From: JBGPEQ01 sp050180895
GTDB lineage: Bacteria; Pseudomonadota; Alphaproteobacteria; Dongiales; Dongiaceae
Assembly: GCA_050180895.1 (NCBI GenBank)
Contig: JBFXDS010000011.1
Coordinates: forward strand, 1 to 64,000
Length of the DNA: 64,000 bases
Direction: 5' to 3'
Each line of letters starts with the position of its first letter. The first letter of the stretch is position 1. This document shows, piece after piece, positions 1 through 8,820 of the stretch. Below the pieces are notes generated by a model that did not search any database, had not been told where the DNA came from, and saw only the letters and a list, made by a program, of their open reading frames with translations. The position numbers and the translations under genes were made by a program.

Positions 1-123
1 GCCGGCGGGGCCGACGCCAACGCGATCACGGTGGCGGGCCGGGGCGAGAGCGAGCCGGCGGTGCCGACGCCGGACGGCGTGCGCGAGCAGGCCAACCGGC
101 GCGTCGAGATCGTGCTCCAGTAA
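1..123 (+). CDS. OmpA-family outer membrane protein, C-terminal end (partial)
   Basis: Frame 1 is open from the window edge to TAA at 121-123 and encodes 40 residues. The peptide contains GRGESEP, then PDGVREQANRRVEIVL, which matches the last helix and strand of the peptidoglycan-binding OmpA C-terminal domain (the NRRVEI ending is typical). The N-terminal part lies outside the window, so the protein could be a plain OmpA porin or a Pal- or MotB-type fusion. A strong hairpin terminator follows directly. Confidence 0.8.
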   Translation, partial: AGGADANAITVAGRGESEPAVPTPDGVREQANRRVEIVLQ

Positions 124-147
124 CCCCTACCTCGGGGGACCACGGGA

Positions 148-175
148 GCGGCGCCGGGAAACCGGCGCCGCTTTT
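148..175 (+). terminator. Rho-independent terminator after the OmpA-type gene
   Basis: A perfect 10-bp GC-rich stem (GCGGCGCCGG, loop GAAA, CCGGCGCCGC) is followed by TTTT. It lies 25 nt after the TAA of the OmpA-type gene and separates it from the next transcription unit. Confidence 0.85.
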
Positions 176-199
176 CGTCATCCTCCGCGCCATGCCAAT

Positions 200-217
200 A
201 TTGGACCAAGGTCCAAT
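200..217. promoter_or_regulatory. 18-bp palindromic operator, copy 1 (upstream of DUF3300)
   Basis: ATTGGACCAAGGTCCAAT is an 8-bp inverted repeat with a 2-nt centre. It starts 181 nt before the DUF3300 ATG at 381. A possible -10 (TAAGAT, 239-244) begins 21 nt after it, which would put the palindrome centre near -42. The same palindrome recurs at 4275, 8821 and 51977. The TTGGA-N6-TCCAA layout has the spacing of a Crp/Fnr-family site, but the binding protein is unknown. Confidence 0.7.
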
Positions 218-380
218 TGTGATTGCACCTGCAGCGAATAAGATCGCGACAATACTAATGCTCGGAAAGCAGGCGGCGTACCGCGCAGACAGGGCGGCTC
301 TCCCCGGACAGGGCTTCGGGTTCGGAGCGCCGGCCTCCTTCGCGATCTTCACAGCAGCGTCCCAACGGGGGGATCAGGCC

Positions 381-1709
381 ATGGGCAGCGCGACCAACTT
401 CGCAACATCAGTGATCCGCCGATGGGCGCGGATCGCGGTCTGCGTGTGGGCGGCCGCGCTCTTTAGCGCACCGGGGTCATTCGGCCAGGAGGCCGCCGAG
501 CAGGAGGCGGCCCTCACGGATCCGGCTCAGCTGCTGTCTCCGGAGGAACTGCGCGTCATCGTGGCGCCGGTCGCATTCTATCCCGACGACGTGCTCGCCG
601 TGGTGTTGCCGGCCAGCACCACGGGCATTCAGATCGTCGAAGCGGAACGATTCCTCGAGAAGCACAAGACGGATACATCGCTGCAGCCGGACGAAGACTG
701 GGATCCCTCCGTCTCGGCGCTGATCAACTACCCGGACGTCGTCGCCCTCCTGAACGCCGACCTGGACTGGACCCAGAAACTCGGCGACGCCGTGCTCGAC
801 CAGCAGGGCGACGTGATGGACACGATCCAGCAGATCAGGGCGGAGGCCGTGTCGGCCGGCTATCTGAAATCGGATGAAAAGCAGGTCATCACGCAGGAAA
901 AGGAGACGGTCGTCATCCAGTCGGCGGATCCCGAGGTCGTCTACGTGCCGCAATACGACCCGGCCGTGGTGGTCCAGCAGACCTATGCGACCTATCCCCC
1001 GCCCGTCTACTACGATCCGTACCCGCCGTACTACGCGCCGGGCGCGACGTTCTTCGCCGGCGCCGTCACGGGCGCCGCCTTCGCCTTCGCATTCGACTGG
1101 GACGACGACGACATCGACATCGATTTCGACGGCAACGGCTGGGGCGGCAACGACATCGATATCAACACGGGCGACATCAACTTCAACGACATCGACGTCA
1201 AGAACAAGTTCGACGGCGACCGCGTCCGCACGCGCGACGGCGACAAGGTGAAGTGGAACGGGGACAAGAACCGCAAGAAGCGCGACCGCACGACCGAGAG
1301 GAGACGCGATCAGACTCCGGGCGTCGCGCAGGCAAACCGTCCCGGCCGGGACGGAGCCGGCACGCGCGACCGCGCCCGGCAGGACAGGACCGGCAACCGC
1401 GGCCAAGGCCAGCGGGCCGGCGAGCGGGACACCAAGCAGCGCGATCGCTCCGGCCTCGCGGGCTACGACAATGGCCGCAAATCCGCCAAGCAGAGCAAGC
1501 GCGGCAACAAGAGCCTGCAGAGCGGTGCTCCCAGCGCCAAGAAGCAGAAGCGCTCGGGCGGCGACGGCGCAGCCGCGCAGGCGCGCAAGAAGCAAGGCGG
1601 CCACGGCGGCGCGTTCAACGGCTCCCGGGGTGGCGGCAAGAAGGCCGGCGTGCAGAAGTCGCGCGGCCAGAAGAGCATGGGTGGCAAGCCGAGGCCGCGG
1701 AAGCGATGA
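381..1709 (+). CDS. DUF3300 family secreted protein with basic disordered tail
   Basis: 442 aa from ATG 381, chosen because a GGGGGGATC purine-rich SD lies just upstream and the start opens a signal peptide (RRW...IAVCVWAAALFSAPGSFGQ). Residues about 45-230 match the DUF3300 domain (LLSPEELRVIVAPVAFYPD, then EVVYVPQYDP). Next comes a Pro/Tyr-rich stretch, a short hydrophobic Gly/Ala segment, an Asp-rich run, and about 150 residues very rich in Arg, Lys, Gly and Gln that are probably disordered. DUF3300 has no established function. The gene is followed by a DUF2950 gene 54 nt downstream, so the two are probably co-transcribed from the promoter carrying palindrome copy 1. A longer reading from 192 would run over the palindrome region and lacks a signal peptide at its start. 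Confidence 0.85.
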   Translation: MGSATNFATSVIRRWARIAVCVWAAALFSAPGSFGQEAAEQEAALTDPAQLLSPEELRVIVAPVAFYPDDVLAVVLPASTTGIQIVEAERFLEKHKTDTSLQPDEDWDPSVSALINYPDVVALLNADLDWTQKLGDAVLDQQGDVMDTIQQIRAEAVSAGYLKSDEKQVITQEKETVVIQSADPEVVYVPQYDPAVVVQQTYATYPPPVYYDPYPPYYAPGATFFAGAVTGAAFAFAFDWDDDDIDIDFDGNGWGGNDIDINTGDINFNDIDVKNKFDGDRVRTRDGDKVKWNGDKNRKKRDRTTERRRDQTPGVAQANRPGRDGAGTRDRARQDRTGNRGQGQRAGERDTKQRDRSGLAGYDNGRKSAKQSKRGNKSLQSGAPSAKKQKRSGGDGAAAQARKKQGGHGGAFNGSRGGGKKAGVQKSRGQKSMGGKPRPRKR

Positions 1710-1763
1710 TCAGTTCGGCAATCTGCCGCATGACATGGACGGATACCGACGGAGGAATGCAAC

Positions 1764-2720
1764 ATGACCTACACTGCCCGGCACGGAGCGGCCGATCCGC
1801 TTCATCTCTTGAAGTCGAGCGTTGGCGCCCTCGCGCTGGTGGCGTTGCTGGCGATTCCCGTGCGAGGCGAGGCGCTGGCAGCCGACCCCGCGGTGTTCGA
1901 CACGCCGGAGGCGGCCGCACAGGCCCTGCTCGACGCCCTGGCTAGCAGCGACAGAGCTGCTGTGCTGAATGTCCTGGGAACGGAATTCGAGGACGAGTTG
2001 TTCAGCGACGATGCGTCCCGCGAGCAGGAGGCCTATCGCCAGGTCGTGACGGCGGCCAAGGAGGTCCTGCAGCTGCGCGAGGACGATGCGAAAACACGCG
2101 TCATGGTGATCGGCAAGAACGCCTGGCCGGTGCCGATTCCCATCGTCCGGGGGGACAAGGGCTGGATGTTCGACACCGCCGCGGGCGTCGATGAGATCGT
2201 CGCCCGCCGCATCGGGCAGAACGAGCTGGAGACCATCACGACGTTGCAGGCCTATGTCGATGCCCAGGTGCAGTATGCCGGCGCCGACAGGGACGGCGAC
2301 GACGTCCTCGAGTACGCTCAGAAGGTCATCAGCACGGAAGGCAAGAAGGACGGCCTCTTCTGGCAGGCGAGCGCCGGCGAGGAAGCGAGCCCGTTCGGAC
2401 CCTTCGTCGCCGAGCTGCCCGACGCGCTGAAGGACCGGCAGCCGGGCGAGCCGTTCCTGGGCTACTACTACCGGATCCTCACGCGCCAGGGCGAGAACGC
2501 GCCGGGCGGCCGCTACGACTACATCATCAACGGCAACATGATCGCAGGCTTCGCCGCCGTCGCCGTGCCAGCCGAGTATGCGGAGACCGGCGTGATGACG
2601 TTCGTCGTCAGCCACCAGGGCAAGATCTACGAAAAGGATCTCGGCGACGGCACGGCGGTCCTGGCCGCCGCCATCCAGGAGTACAATCCCGACGGATCCT
2701 GGGTCCTGGCCGGAGACTGA
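1764..2720 (+). CDS. DUF2950 family exported protein
   Basis: 318 aa with a GGAGG ribosome site 8 nt before the ATG. Residues 1-40 are a signal peptide (hydrophobic core VGALALVALLAIPV, then GEALAA). The mature part begins FDTPEAAAQALLDALASSD and continues with GWMFDTAAG and GYYYRILTRQG, which identify DUF2950. Such proteins are usually found next to DUF3300 proteins, as here, and are thought to be periplasmic; the molecular role is not known. The gene runs convergently into the patatin gene, whose stop lies 41 nt away on the other strand. Confidence 0.85.
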   Translation: MTYTARHGAADPLHLLKSSVGALALVALLAIPVRGEALAADPAVFDTPEAAAQALLDALASSDRAAVLNVLGTEFEDELFSDDASREQEAYRQVVTAAKEVLQLREDDAKTRVMVIGKNAWPVPIPIVRGDKGWMFDTAAGVDEIVARRIGQNELETITTLQAYVDAQVQYAGADRDGDDVLEYAQKVISTEGKKDGLFWQASAGEEASPFGPFVAELPDALKDRQPGEPFLGYYYRILTRQGENAPGGRYDYIINGNMIAGFAAVAVPAEYAETGVMTFVVSHQGKIYEKDLGDGTAVLAAAIQEYNPDGSWVLAGD

Positions 2721-2761
2721 CCGAGGCGCGACGGGAGCCCGCCGGGCCGCCTGACGGCTGA

Positions 2762-4189
2762 CTAAGGGTTGCTGCCGAGGATTTGCGTGCCCGAAAGGCT
2801 GCGGCGGAACTCAGCCAGCGCCTCCGAGTCGCGCACCACGGTTTCGCCCATCTCGACGAGCTTGTCGACGGCGTCATCCGGAATGGTGAGTCCGGTGGGA
2901 ATCTGCTGCAGCTCGGTGCGCACTTTCGGGTCCGGTATATCCGTCAGCGAGAGGTGGGCGAAGTAGCCCTGAACGTCGCCGCACGGGTAGCCGTCGACGA
3001 TCGGCCCCTCCTCGCAGCGGACGCGCCGCAGGCTCTCGACAAGGCGCTCGAGCTGCTCCTTGACGAGCAGCAAGGTCTCGAAGTTGTAGCTGTCGATCTG
3101 CGTTCCCGATACCGCCGAGAAGATCTGGCCGAGGCTTGTCACGGTGCGCTGCTGTGGCCAGGTGCTATCGCGGCTGGCCTGCCCATCGGCGCTGATCAGG
3201 ACGATCCGTCGGACCCGATCGAAGCCAAGCCGGCGGATGAGCTCGGCATCATCGGCATAGATCAGGACATTGTTGACCATCTGACGCATGGCCAGATTGT
3301 CGGAGATACCGCCGTCCATGAGGTGGACATACTGGGTCTGGACCGGGTCCAGGTAGAGTTGAGCGAACTCCGCCAGATAGCGCTGCCGGGTCAGGTCCTT
3401 GGTGGCGCTCGCCTGCTTTATCCACTGCGGCGTACGGCCGCCGCACTTGGCGGCATGGTTTTCCAGCGTGATCGGCGTGAACAAAACAGGAAACCCGTTG
3501 GAGGCGGCAACGGCGCGCGCCACCGGATAGGAGGAAAGGTCGGAGCAGATGAGATCGAAATGGTCCTGCGTGAAGGGAAACACCGTGCCGTAGTTGATGT
3601 CCGTCGCGTTGATGGAGATCAGCGGCTTGCCCTGCTTCGCCAGGTCGGCGTAGGTCGCGCCGTGGAACATCAGCTCGTCATAAACGTTGCCCATCTCGTC
3701 GTTCGTGCCGTGCAGGGGATTGAGCCACCACTCCCAGTTCCAGGGCAGCAGGTAGATGCCCCAGATATAGGCTTCGATGTCCCGCTTCAGGAAGTCGGCT
3801 TCGAAATCCGTGAAGATCTTGTCGCGATGCAGACCGTAGTAGGCAGCCGGAAAGCTGCCGCCGGAGACGGCGGCGATCGTGTCGAGCTCGTCTAGAAGAC
3901 GGCGCTCGCGGCCGTCGACGGTGATCGGGAGATCCCGCAACCCGCGGAGCACGCCATAGGAAAACGCCGCCGAGCGCTTGCCGCCGCCGGACGACGCCAT
4001 CAGCACCAGCAGTTGGTCCGACGATCCGTTGTCGGCGAGCGTCGTTTGCCGGTATCCGCCGTCGGCGATCCACTGCCGGTCATCATCGGCGGCGACGAAC
4101 TGCGTCACCGGCTGATTCATCGGGTCGGTCGAGCATGCCGCCAGCCCGGCGAGGACGAGGAATGAAAAGCAGCGTGCGCGTGTCGTCAT
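2762..4189 (-). CDS. Patatin-like phospholipase, predicted lipoprotein
   Basis: 475 aa from ATG 4189. The N-terminus FLVLAGLAACS is a lipobox signal with Cys19 as the lipidated residue. A glycine-rich oxyanion motif (SSGGGKRSAAFSYG, about residue 66) is followed by VSGGSFPAAYYG with Ser112 as the predicted nucleophile, and later MDGGISDNLA with the catalytic Asp. This is the patatin Ser-Asp dyad, although the nucleophile elbow reads GGSFP rather than the usual GxSxG. It probably acts on membrane lipids at the cell envelope. It is the last gene of a minus-strand run, but palindrome copy 2 lies 85 nt upstream of its start, so it may have its own promoter. Confidence 0.85.
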   Translation of the reverse strand: MTTRARCFSFLVLAGLAACSTDPMNQPVTQFVAADDDRQWIADGGYRQTTLADNGSSDQLLVLMASSGGGKRSAAFSYGVLRGLRDLPITVDGRERRLLDELDTIAAVSGGSFPAAYYGLHRDKIFTDFEADFLKRDIEAYIWGIYLLPWNWEWWLNPLHGTNDEMGNVYDELMFHGATYADLAKQGKPLISINATDINYGTVFPFTQDHFDLICSDLSSYPVARAVAASNGFPVLFTPITLENHAAKCGGRTPQWIKQASATKDLTRQRYLAEFAQLYLDPVQTQYVHLMDGGISDNLAMRQMVNNVLIYADDAELIRRLGFDRVRRIVLISADGQASRDSTWPQQRTVTSLGQIFSAVSGTQIDSYNFETLLLVKEQLERLVESLRRVRCEEGPIVDGYPCGDVQGYFAHLSLTDIPDPKVRTELQQIPTGLTIPDDAVDKLVEMGETVVRDSEALAEFRRSLSGTQILGSNP

Positions 4190-4274
4190 GATGCCGTCCG
4201 GGTTGTCTCGCCTTGCAGCGCCAGCCGGGCGGCGAAGTTTCGGCGTCGGTAGAGCAATGGAAGGGCCGATCGCA

Positions 4275-4292
4275 GTTGGACCAAGGTCCAAT
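4275..4292. promoter_or_regulatory. 18-bp palindromic operator, copy 2 (upstream of patatin gene)
   Basis: GTTGGACCAAGGTCCAAT is identical to copy 1 except for the outermost base. It lies between the 3' end of the DUF1622 gene and the patatin start, 85 nt before the ATG. On the minus strand it is followed after 21 nt by TCTACCGA (TCTACC at 4253-4248), the same octamer found 20 nt after copy 3, so this may be the -10 region. Confidence 0.7.
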
Positions 4293-4358
4293 AGAATGAG
4301 CGCGGCGGAAGTTCAAGGGCGAGCCTTTGGGGCGCGTCGCTTTGCCGTGGCTTTGCGT

Positions 4359-4745
4359 CTAGGGCGAAGACTCCTCCGAAGGACGCTGCCGCTCCCGGAT
4401 TTCCGTCAGGTCCCGCTCGAGAAAATAGTTGAGGAACGTCCGGATCGCCGCGATCGCCCCCAGCCGCCCGATGCTTTCCCAGGTCGGCGCGATCGACGTC
4501 TCGATGATATCGGCCGCGAGCTGAAATGTGAGGCCGGCGATGAGCCAGCGGGCGTAGCGCAGCCAGACGTCACGACGCTCATGGCCGGTGCCCGAAGCAA
4601 GCATGACGCGGAGCCCGGAGACAAACGCCTCGACCGTTCCGACCACGATGATGACCAGGGCCAACGCGTCGATGATGACGACCGCGTGTTCCGTGATGAC
4701 GATCAGCCATTCCTTAATCGCGAACACCGGCAAGCCTCCCGCCAT
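4359..4745 (-). CDS. DUF1622 family membrane protein
   Basis: 128 aa. Membrane helices are visible at about residues 10-45 (IITEHAVV-type start, DALALVIIVVGTVEAF) and 68-105. The segment FQLAADIIETSIAPTW followed by IRTFLNYFLERDL is the hallmark of the DUF1622 family, small inner-membrane proteins of unknown function. The start overlaps the 3' end of the upstream transporter gene by 32 nt, so the two are translationally coupled. Confidence 0.8.
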   Translation of the reverse strand: MAGGLPVFAIKEWLIVITEHAVVIIDALALVIIVVGTVEAFVSGLRVMLASGTGHERRDVWLRYARWLIAGLTFQLAADIIETSIAPTWESIGRLGAIAAIRTFLNYFLERDLTEIRERQRPSEESSP

Positions 4746-5613
4746 CCCGTTCAGGCATCGGCCGCGCCGGATGGATGCGACGACGCCATCTCACATAGGG
4801 TATCGACAGGATCGTACCCCAAATCAGACAGAGGAGGATGGCCGCGAGCGCGGCCTTCTCCTCAGGGAAGTTGACGCCGACAATCGTCAGGGCAACACCA
4901 GGATGCCGAGTCGCGGTCGACAGGGCGAGCACGGTGCGGTGGTCCGGATCCGGCCCGCCGAGCAGGTGGCCGATGGCGAGTCCCGCAAGAACGAATATGG
5001 CGATCACCGCCAGGGTCCCGTTGCCGACAAGAGTCACGATCGCGGGCCAAGCGCCAATCAGGATGGTCAGGGCCGACAGGCCGAGCAGCAGGTTCGCGAG
5101 AAGCGACAACGGTGCCGCTGCCCGCCCCGCGAACGTCGGGACGACATACCGGACGACTGCACCCGCCGAGAGCGGCGCGAGCACCGTCGTCAGGACGACC
5201 GTCCCGATGGCGACAACCGAGATGTGTTCGTCGGCCCCGACGATGAGGCCGTGTATCTCCACCGTGGCCGGCACGAACAAGATCGCCAACAGCGCGGCGG
5301 CGATGAGCAGCCCTATCGCATAGGACGCCGAGCCGCCTGCCTTGAGTTCCTTCTTCGGCAGAATGGGCGGCACAGGGGACACCGCGAGGCAGACCAGCGC
5401 GATCTCCACCGCCCGGTGAAAGGCGAACGAGGTCACGAGCAGCACAGCGAACAGCGGCATGATGACGTTCATCGCCAGGAGCGAGCGCAGGAGCAGTCCC
5501 GGCCGACGAAACAGGTACGCGATGTCCTCCAGCCGAGCCCTGAGCCCGAGGCTGACAACGATGAGGACGATGCTCGTCTTCACTGCAAGCAGCGTCAGTT
5601 CAGCCAGGGTCAT
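4714..5613 (-). CDS. Bile acid:sodium symporter (SBF/BASS) family transporter
   Basis: 299 aa from ATG 5613, with about nine hydrophobic segments starting MTLAELTLLAVKTSIVLIVV. Family marks include VCLAVSPVPPILPKKELKAGG in the fourth helix region and ALSTATRHPGVALTI near residue 235, which match the two substrate/Na+ crossing motifs of SBF transporters. It probably imports or exports an organic anion with Na+ across the inner membrane; the substrate is not clear. It sits between an HAD hydrolase gene (47 nt upstream) and DUF1622 (overlapping). Confidence 0.8.
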   Translation of the reverse strand: MTLAELTLLAVKTSIVLIVVSLGLRARLEDIAYLFRRPGLLLRSLLAMNVIMPLFAVLLVTSFAFHRAVEIALVCLAVSPVPPILPKKELKAGGSASYAIGLLIAAALLAILFVPATVEIHGLIVGADEHISVVAIGTVVLTTVLAPLSAGAVVRYVVPTFAGRAAAPLSLLANLLLGLSALTILIGAWPAIVTLVGNGTLAVIAIFVLAGLAIGHLLGGPDPDHRTVLALSTATRHPGVALTIVGVNFPEEKAALAAILLCLIWGTILSIPYVRWRRRIHPARPMPERDGGRLAGVRD

Positions 5614-5660
5614 GTCGGACCTCGCGGCATTCGCTGGACTACGCGCGGCACGGATGCGCC

Positions 5661-6581
5661 CTAGCCGCGCGGGAAAACGGCGGCCCAGTCCCGTGCCATG
5701 CTGACGACGGTGAGGCCGTAGTCGGCGGCATGATCGAGAGCGTCCGCCAGCGGACTCAGACGGAACGCGCGGTCGTAGGCGAATTCGCGCGCGGCATCGT
5801 CGTGGTGCAGCAGCAGCGCGAGCCGGGCGCCGGCGCCGGACTTGGCATAGCGCAGCATCGCGAGATCGCCGTCCGAATTGCCGAAGGCGAGGATCGGCCG
5901 GCGGCCGATGTGCAGGTAGATGTTCTGCGGTTTGGCCTCGCGGTCGTCGAAGCTGCCGAGCTCGGCCGCCTTCACCAGCGTCGCCCGGCCGTCCCGCAGC
6001 TCGAAGCGGGTCTTGACGCTGGAGCCGATGACCTGCTCCGGCGGGATGCCGTAGGCCTCCTCGGCGAAGGCGCGCATGAAGTCGATACCGCCGCCGGAGA
6101 CGATGAAGGTCTTGAAGCCGCTCGACCGCAGGAAGGCGAGCAACTCGAGTTGCGGCTGATAGACGCACCGGGTGAACGGCCGCCCGAGCTTCGGGTGCCT
6201 GGCGGACGCGAGCCACGTCTTCGCGATGCGATCGAACTCATCCAGGGTGACGCCGGCGTGAGTGGCAAAGGCGATCTCGAAAACGCCCTGCTTGCCGAGG
6301 GACGCGATCGTCTTCAGGTCATGCTCGAGGAACGCCTTGAACGGCTGGCGCTCCTTCATGCCCGGGTCCTGCGCCGCGAGCGCCTCAAGCCGGTCCTGGG
6401 CGAAGAACACCTGCACCTGCAGCGGCTGCTCGCACCACAGGGTGCCGTCGTTGTCGAAGGTGGCGATGCGCTCTTCCGGGCGCACGAAGTCCGGCCCGTC
6501 CGCCGCAGTCACGCGGGCGACGAAGTCGAGGATCGCCCGCTTGGCGGGGCCGTCGGTCCAGGAGGGGAGCTGATCCGCCAT
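5661..6581 (-). CDS. HAD-superfamily hydrolase (phosphatase type)
   Basis: 306 aa from ATG 6581 (MADQLPSW). Motif I is FDNDGTLW (Asp43 nucleophile, Asp45 general acid). Motif II is the IVSGGG near residue 165, and the Mg2+-binding motif is AFGNSDGD near residue 235. The long cap between motifs I and II is typical of soluble phosphoserine-phosphatase-like members. The substrate is unknown. It is encoded 63 nt after the sulfatase and 47 nt before the SBF transporter, so it belongs to the same transcription unit. Confidence 0.85.
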   Translation of the reverse strand: MADQLPSWTDGPAKRAILDFVARVTAADGPDFVRPEERIATFDNDGTLWCEQPLQVQVFFAQDRLEALAAQDPGMKERQPFKAFLEHDLKTIASLGKQGVFEIAFATHAGVTLDEFDRIAKTWLASARHPKLGRPFTRCVYQPQLELLAFLRSSGFKTFIVSGGGIDFMRAFAEEAYGIPPEQVIGSSVKTRFELRDGRATLVKAAELGSFDDREAKPQNIYLHIGRRPILAFGNSDGDLAMLRYAKSGAGARLALLLHHDDAAREFAYDRAFRLSPLADALDHAADYGLTVVSMARDWAAVFPRG

Positions 6582-6644
6582 CGTCCCTGCAAATCGCCAG
6601 AGTCCGGGCGGCGGCGTGTCGCCGCCGCCCGGAGCCATGCCTGC

Positions 6645-8192
6645 TCAGTGGTGCGCGCCGCTGGCGGCCTCCGACATCTTCGCCATCGCGTCATCGATGG
6701 TGAAGGTGTTCGGCTTCTGCACCGCCGGGAACTCCTTGAAGGTCTCGGCGAACTTCCCCGCGATCGCCTGCGCCGCAAAGATGATGTAGGCGTGATGTAT
6801 CATCCAATCGTAGTAGGAGTTCGAGGTGACGTCGGCGAACTCGTAGGGGTCGGTCCGCAGGTTGAAGAGCTTGGGCAGCCGGAGGGCCGTGAAAGGTTCC
6901 GCCCAGACCTGCAGGGTCCCGTGGCAGCGCTGCTCCATAAACACGATCTTCCAGTTGTCGAAGCGAAGGCCGAGCACGTCGCCGTCGTCGCTGAAATAGA
7001 AGAACAGGTTGCGGGGACTCTCCTTGACCTCGCCGGTCAGATATGGAAGCAGGTTGAATCCATCGATGTGGTTCTTATAAGTGCGGCCGATGGCCTTGTG
7101 GCCCTTCTTCAACTTCTCCACCACGTCGGGAGCGCCCGCCATCGCCAGGAACGTCGGCAGCCAGTCGTGATGCTGCACGATGCCGTTGCAGACAGAGCCC
7201 GCCGCGATCTTGCCCGGCCAGCGCGCCAGCAACGGCACGCGGAAGGCGCCTTCCCAATTGGTGTTCTTCTCGCTGCGGAACGGGGTGGTCGCGCCGTCGG
7301 GCCAGCTGTTCCGGTGCGGACCGTTGTCGGTCGAGTACATGACGAAGGTGTTGTCGGCGAGGCCGAGCTCGTCGAGAAGGTCGAGCATCTGGCCCACGTT
7401 CTTGTCGTGGTCGATCATGGTGTCGTGATAGGGCGACTGCCAGCGGCCGGCCTGGCCGAGGCTCTCCGGCTTCGTGTGCGTGATGAGGTGCATGTGGGTG
7501 GTGTTCAGCCAGACGAAGAACGGCTTGCCCTCCTTCTTCTGCCGCCGGATGAAATCCGCCGCCGCGGCCACGAAATCGTCGTCGCAGGTCTCCATCCGTT
7601 TCTTGTTGAGCGGTCCGGTATCCTCGATCTTCTGCTTGCCGACCCTGCCCCAGCGGGGCATCTCGGTCGGATCGTCCTTGTCGGTTGCCCAGGAGTGGAT
7701 GACGCCGCGGGGGCCGAACATCTTTCGGAAGTTCGGGAAGTCCTTTTCCGGGGGGTAGTCGTACATCTCCGGCTCTTCCTCGGCATTCAGGTGGTAGAGG
7801 TTGCCGAAGAATTCGTCGAAGCCGTGATTGGTAGGCAGCATGTGGTTCAGGTCGCCGAGATGGTTCTTGCCGAACTGGCCGGTGGCGTAGCCCTGTTCCT
7901 TGAGCAGCGCCGCGATCGTGACGATTTTCTCCGACATGCCGACCGGGGCGGCCGGAACGCCCACCTTCGAAAGCCCGGTGCGGTAGACGCTCTGCCCGGT
8001 AATGAAGGAGGCGCGGCCGGCGGTGCAGGACTGCTCGCCGTAGGAATCCGTGAACAGCATCCCCTCCTTGGCGATGCGGTCGATGTTGGGCGTCCGGTAG
8101 CCCATCAGCCCGTGCGTGTAGCAGCTCAGATTCGATTGGCCGATGTCGTCGCCCCAGATGACAAGGATGTTCGGCTTGTCCGTCTTCGCCAT
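6645..8192 (-). CDS. Arylsulfatase-type sulfatase, no signal peptide
   Basis: 515 aa from ATG 8192, preceded by AGAGGAGG. The N-terminal metal site is ILVIWGDDIG (Asp15, Asp16) and the sulfatase signature is SCTAGR, with Cys56 as the residue converted to formylglycine. Further metal ligands lie in STDNGPHR. The protein hydrolyses a sulfate (or possibly phosphonate) ester. No signal peptide is visible, so it appears cytoplasmic, which is unusual for a sulfatase. No formylglycine-generating or AtsB-type maturase gene occurs in this window. It is the second gene of the DUF202-to-patatin run. Confidence 0.9.
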   Translation of the reverse strand: MAKTDKPNILVIWGDDIGQSNLSCYTHGLMGYRTPNIDRIAKEGMLFTDSYGEQSCTAGRASFITGQSVYRTGLSKVGVPAAPVGMSEKIVTIAALLKEQGYATGQFGKNHLGDLNHMLPTNHGFDEFFGNLYHLNAEEEPEMYDYPPEKDFPNFRKMFGPRGVIHSWATDKDDPTEMPRWGRVGKQKIEDTGPLNKKRMETCDDDFVAAAADFIRRQKKEGKPFFVWLNTTHMHLITHTKPESLGQAGRWQSPYHDTMIDHDKNVGQMLDLLDELGLADNTFVMYSTDNGPHRNSWPDGATTPFRSEKNTNWEGAFRVPLLARWPGKIAAGSVCNGIVQHHDWLPTFLAMAGAPDVVEKLKKGHKAIGRTYKNHIDGFNLLPYLTGEVKESPRNLFFYFSDDGDVLGLRFDNWKIVFMEQRCHGTLQVWAEPFTALRLPKLFNLRTDPYEFADVTSNSYYDWMIHHAYIIFAAQAIAGKFAETFKEFPAVQKPNTFTIDDAMAKMSEAASGAHH

Positions 8193-8278
8193 GGTTACCC
8201 TCCTCTTGCGTAACGAATTGGTTGCGGCTCGATCCCTTCGCGCAGGCCGCTTTGCCGATCTCGGCGCCATGCCTCCGC

Positions 8279-8737
8279 TCAGCCGAACGGCCCGGTCCGG
8301 AACAGCATGCTCACGATGGCAGCGATGCCGATCAAGAGCAGGATCACCGCGGTGACCAGGGTAAGCGAGAGCGGGAACTGGCTCTCGCCATGAATGAGTC
8401 CATCCGCTTTCATTCGCTGTCGCTCGGCGCGCAGACCGAGCATGAACCGCACGTGATAGATGATGCCGAACACCAGCATCGCGATCCCGAGAGAGACCAG
8501 GGTAATGCCGAAATTGCGCGCGGGTGCGGCGCCAGTCAGCAGGTCTCCTTCCCTGAGCTTCTGGAAGAACTGGAAGATCGTGAAGCCGAAACCGATCAGC
8601 GACAGCGAGGTGCGGATCACCGACATGAGCGTGCGATCGGCGCTCATCCGCGTGCGCTGGAACGACATCCCCGTGCGCCGCGCGGACAGCTCGACGGAAA
8701 TCAGGTCGGGGGACGATTTCGAGGTGGTGGGTTCCAT
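8279..8737 (-). CDS. DUF202 (YidH-type) membrane protein
   Basis: 152 aa from ATG 8737 (MEPTTSK). RTGMSFQRTRMSADRTLMSVIRTSLSLIG is split by the first membrane segment; the RTxxAxxRTxxSxxRTxLS pattern defines DUF202. Two more hydrophobic helices follow (NFGITLVSLGIAMLVFGIIY and the C-terminal LTLVTAVILLLIGIAAIVS). An upstream ATG at 8821 would place coding sequence against palindrome copy 3 and is less likely. It is the first gene of the minus-strand sulfatase unit. Function unknown. Confidence 0.8.
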   Translation of the reverse strand: MEPTTSKSSPDLISVELSARRTGMSFQRTRMSADRTLMSVIRTSLSLIGFGFTIFQFFQKLREGDLLTGAAPARNFGITLVSLGIAMLVFGIIYHVRFMLGLRAERQRMKADGLIHGESQFPLSLTLVTAVILLLIGIAAIVSMLFRTGPFG

Positions 8738-8820
8738 CGCACCGATGATGTTCGCCGGGATTTCCCGGAACTCGCTTCCGCGGACCGGCCCATCGGTAGA
8801 CGGAGCCCGGACGCGACACA

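Noticed and set aside
192..380. N-terminal extension of the DUF3300 gene to ATG 192
   Set aside because: It would translate across the palindromic operator and bury the signal peptide; ATG 381 has a ribosome site and a proper leader.
5730..8213. Plus-strand open frame of 827 codons over the HAD and sulfatase genes
   Set aside because: Shadow of two clear enzymes with catalytic motifs on the other strand.
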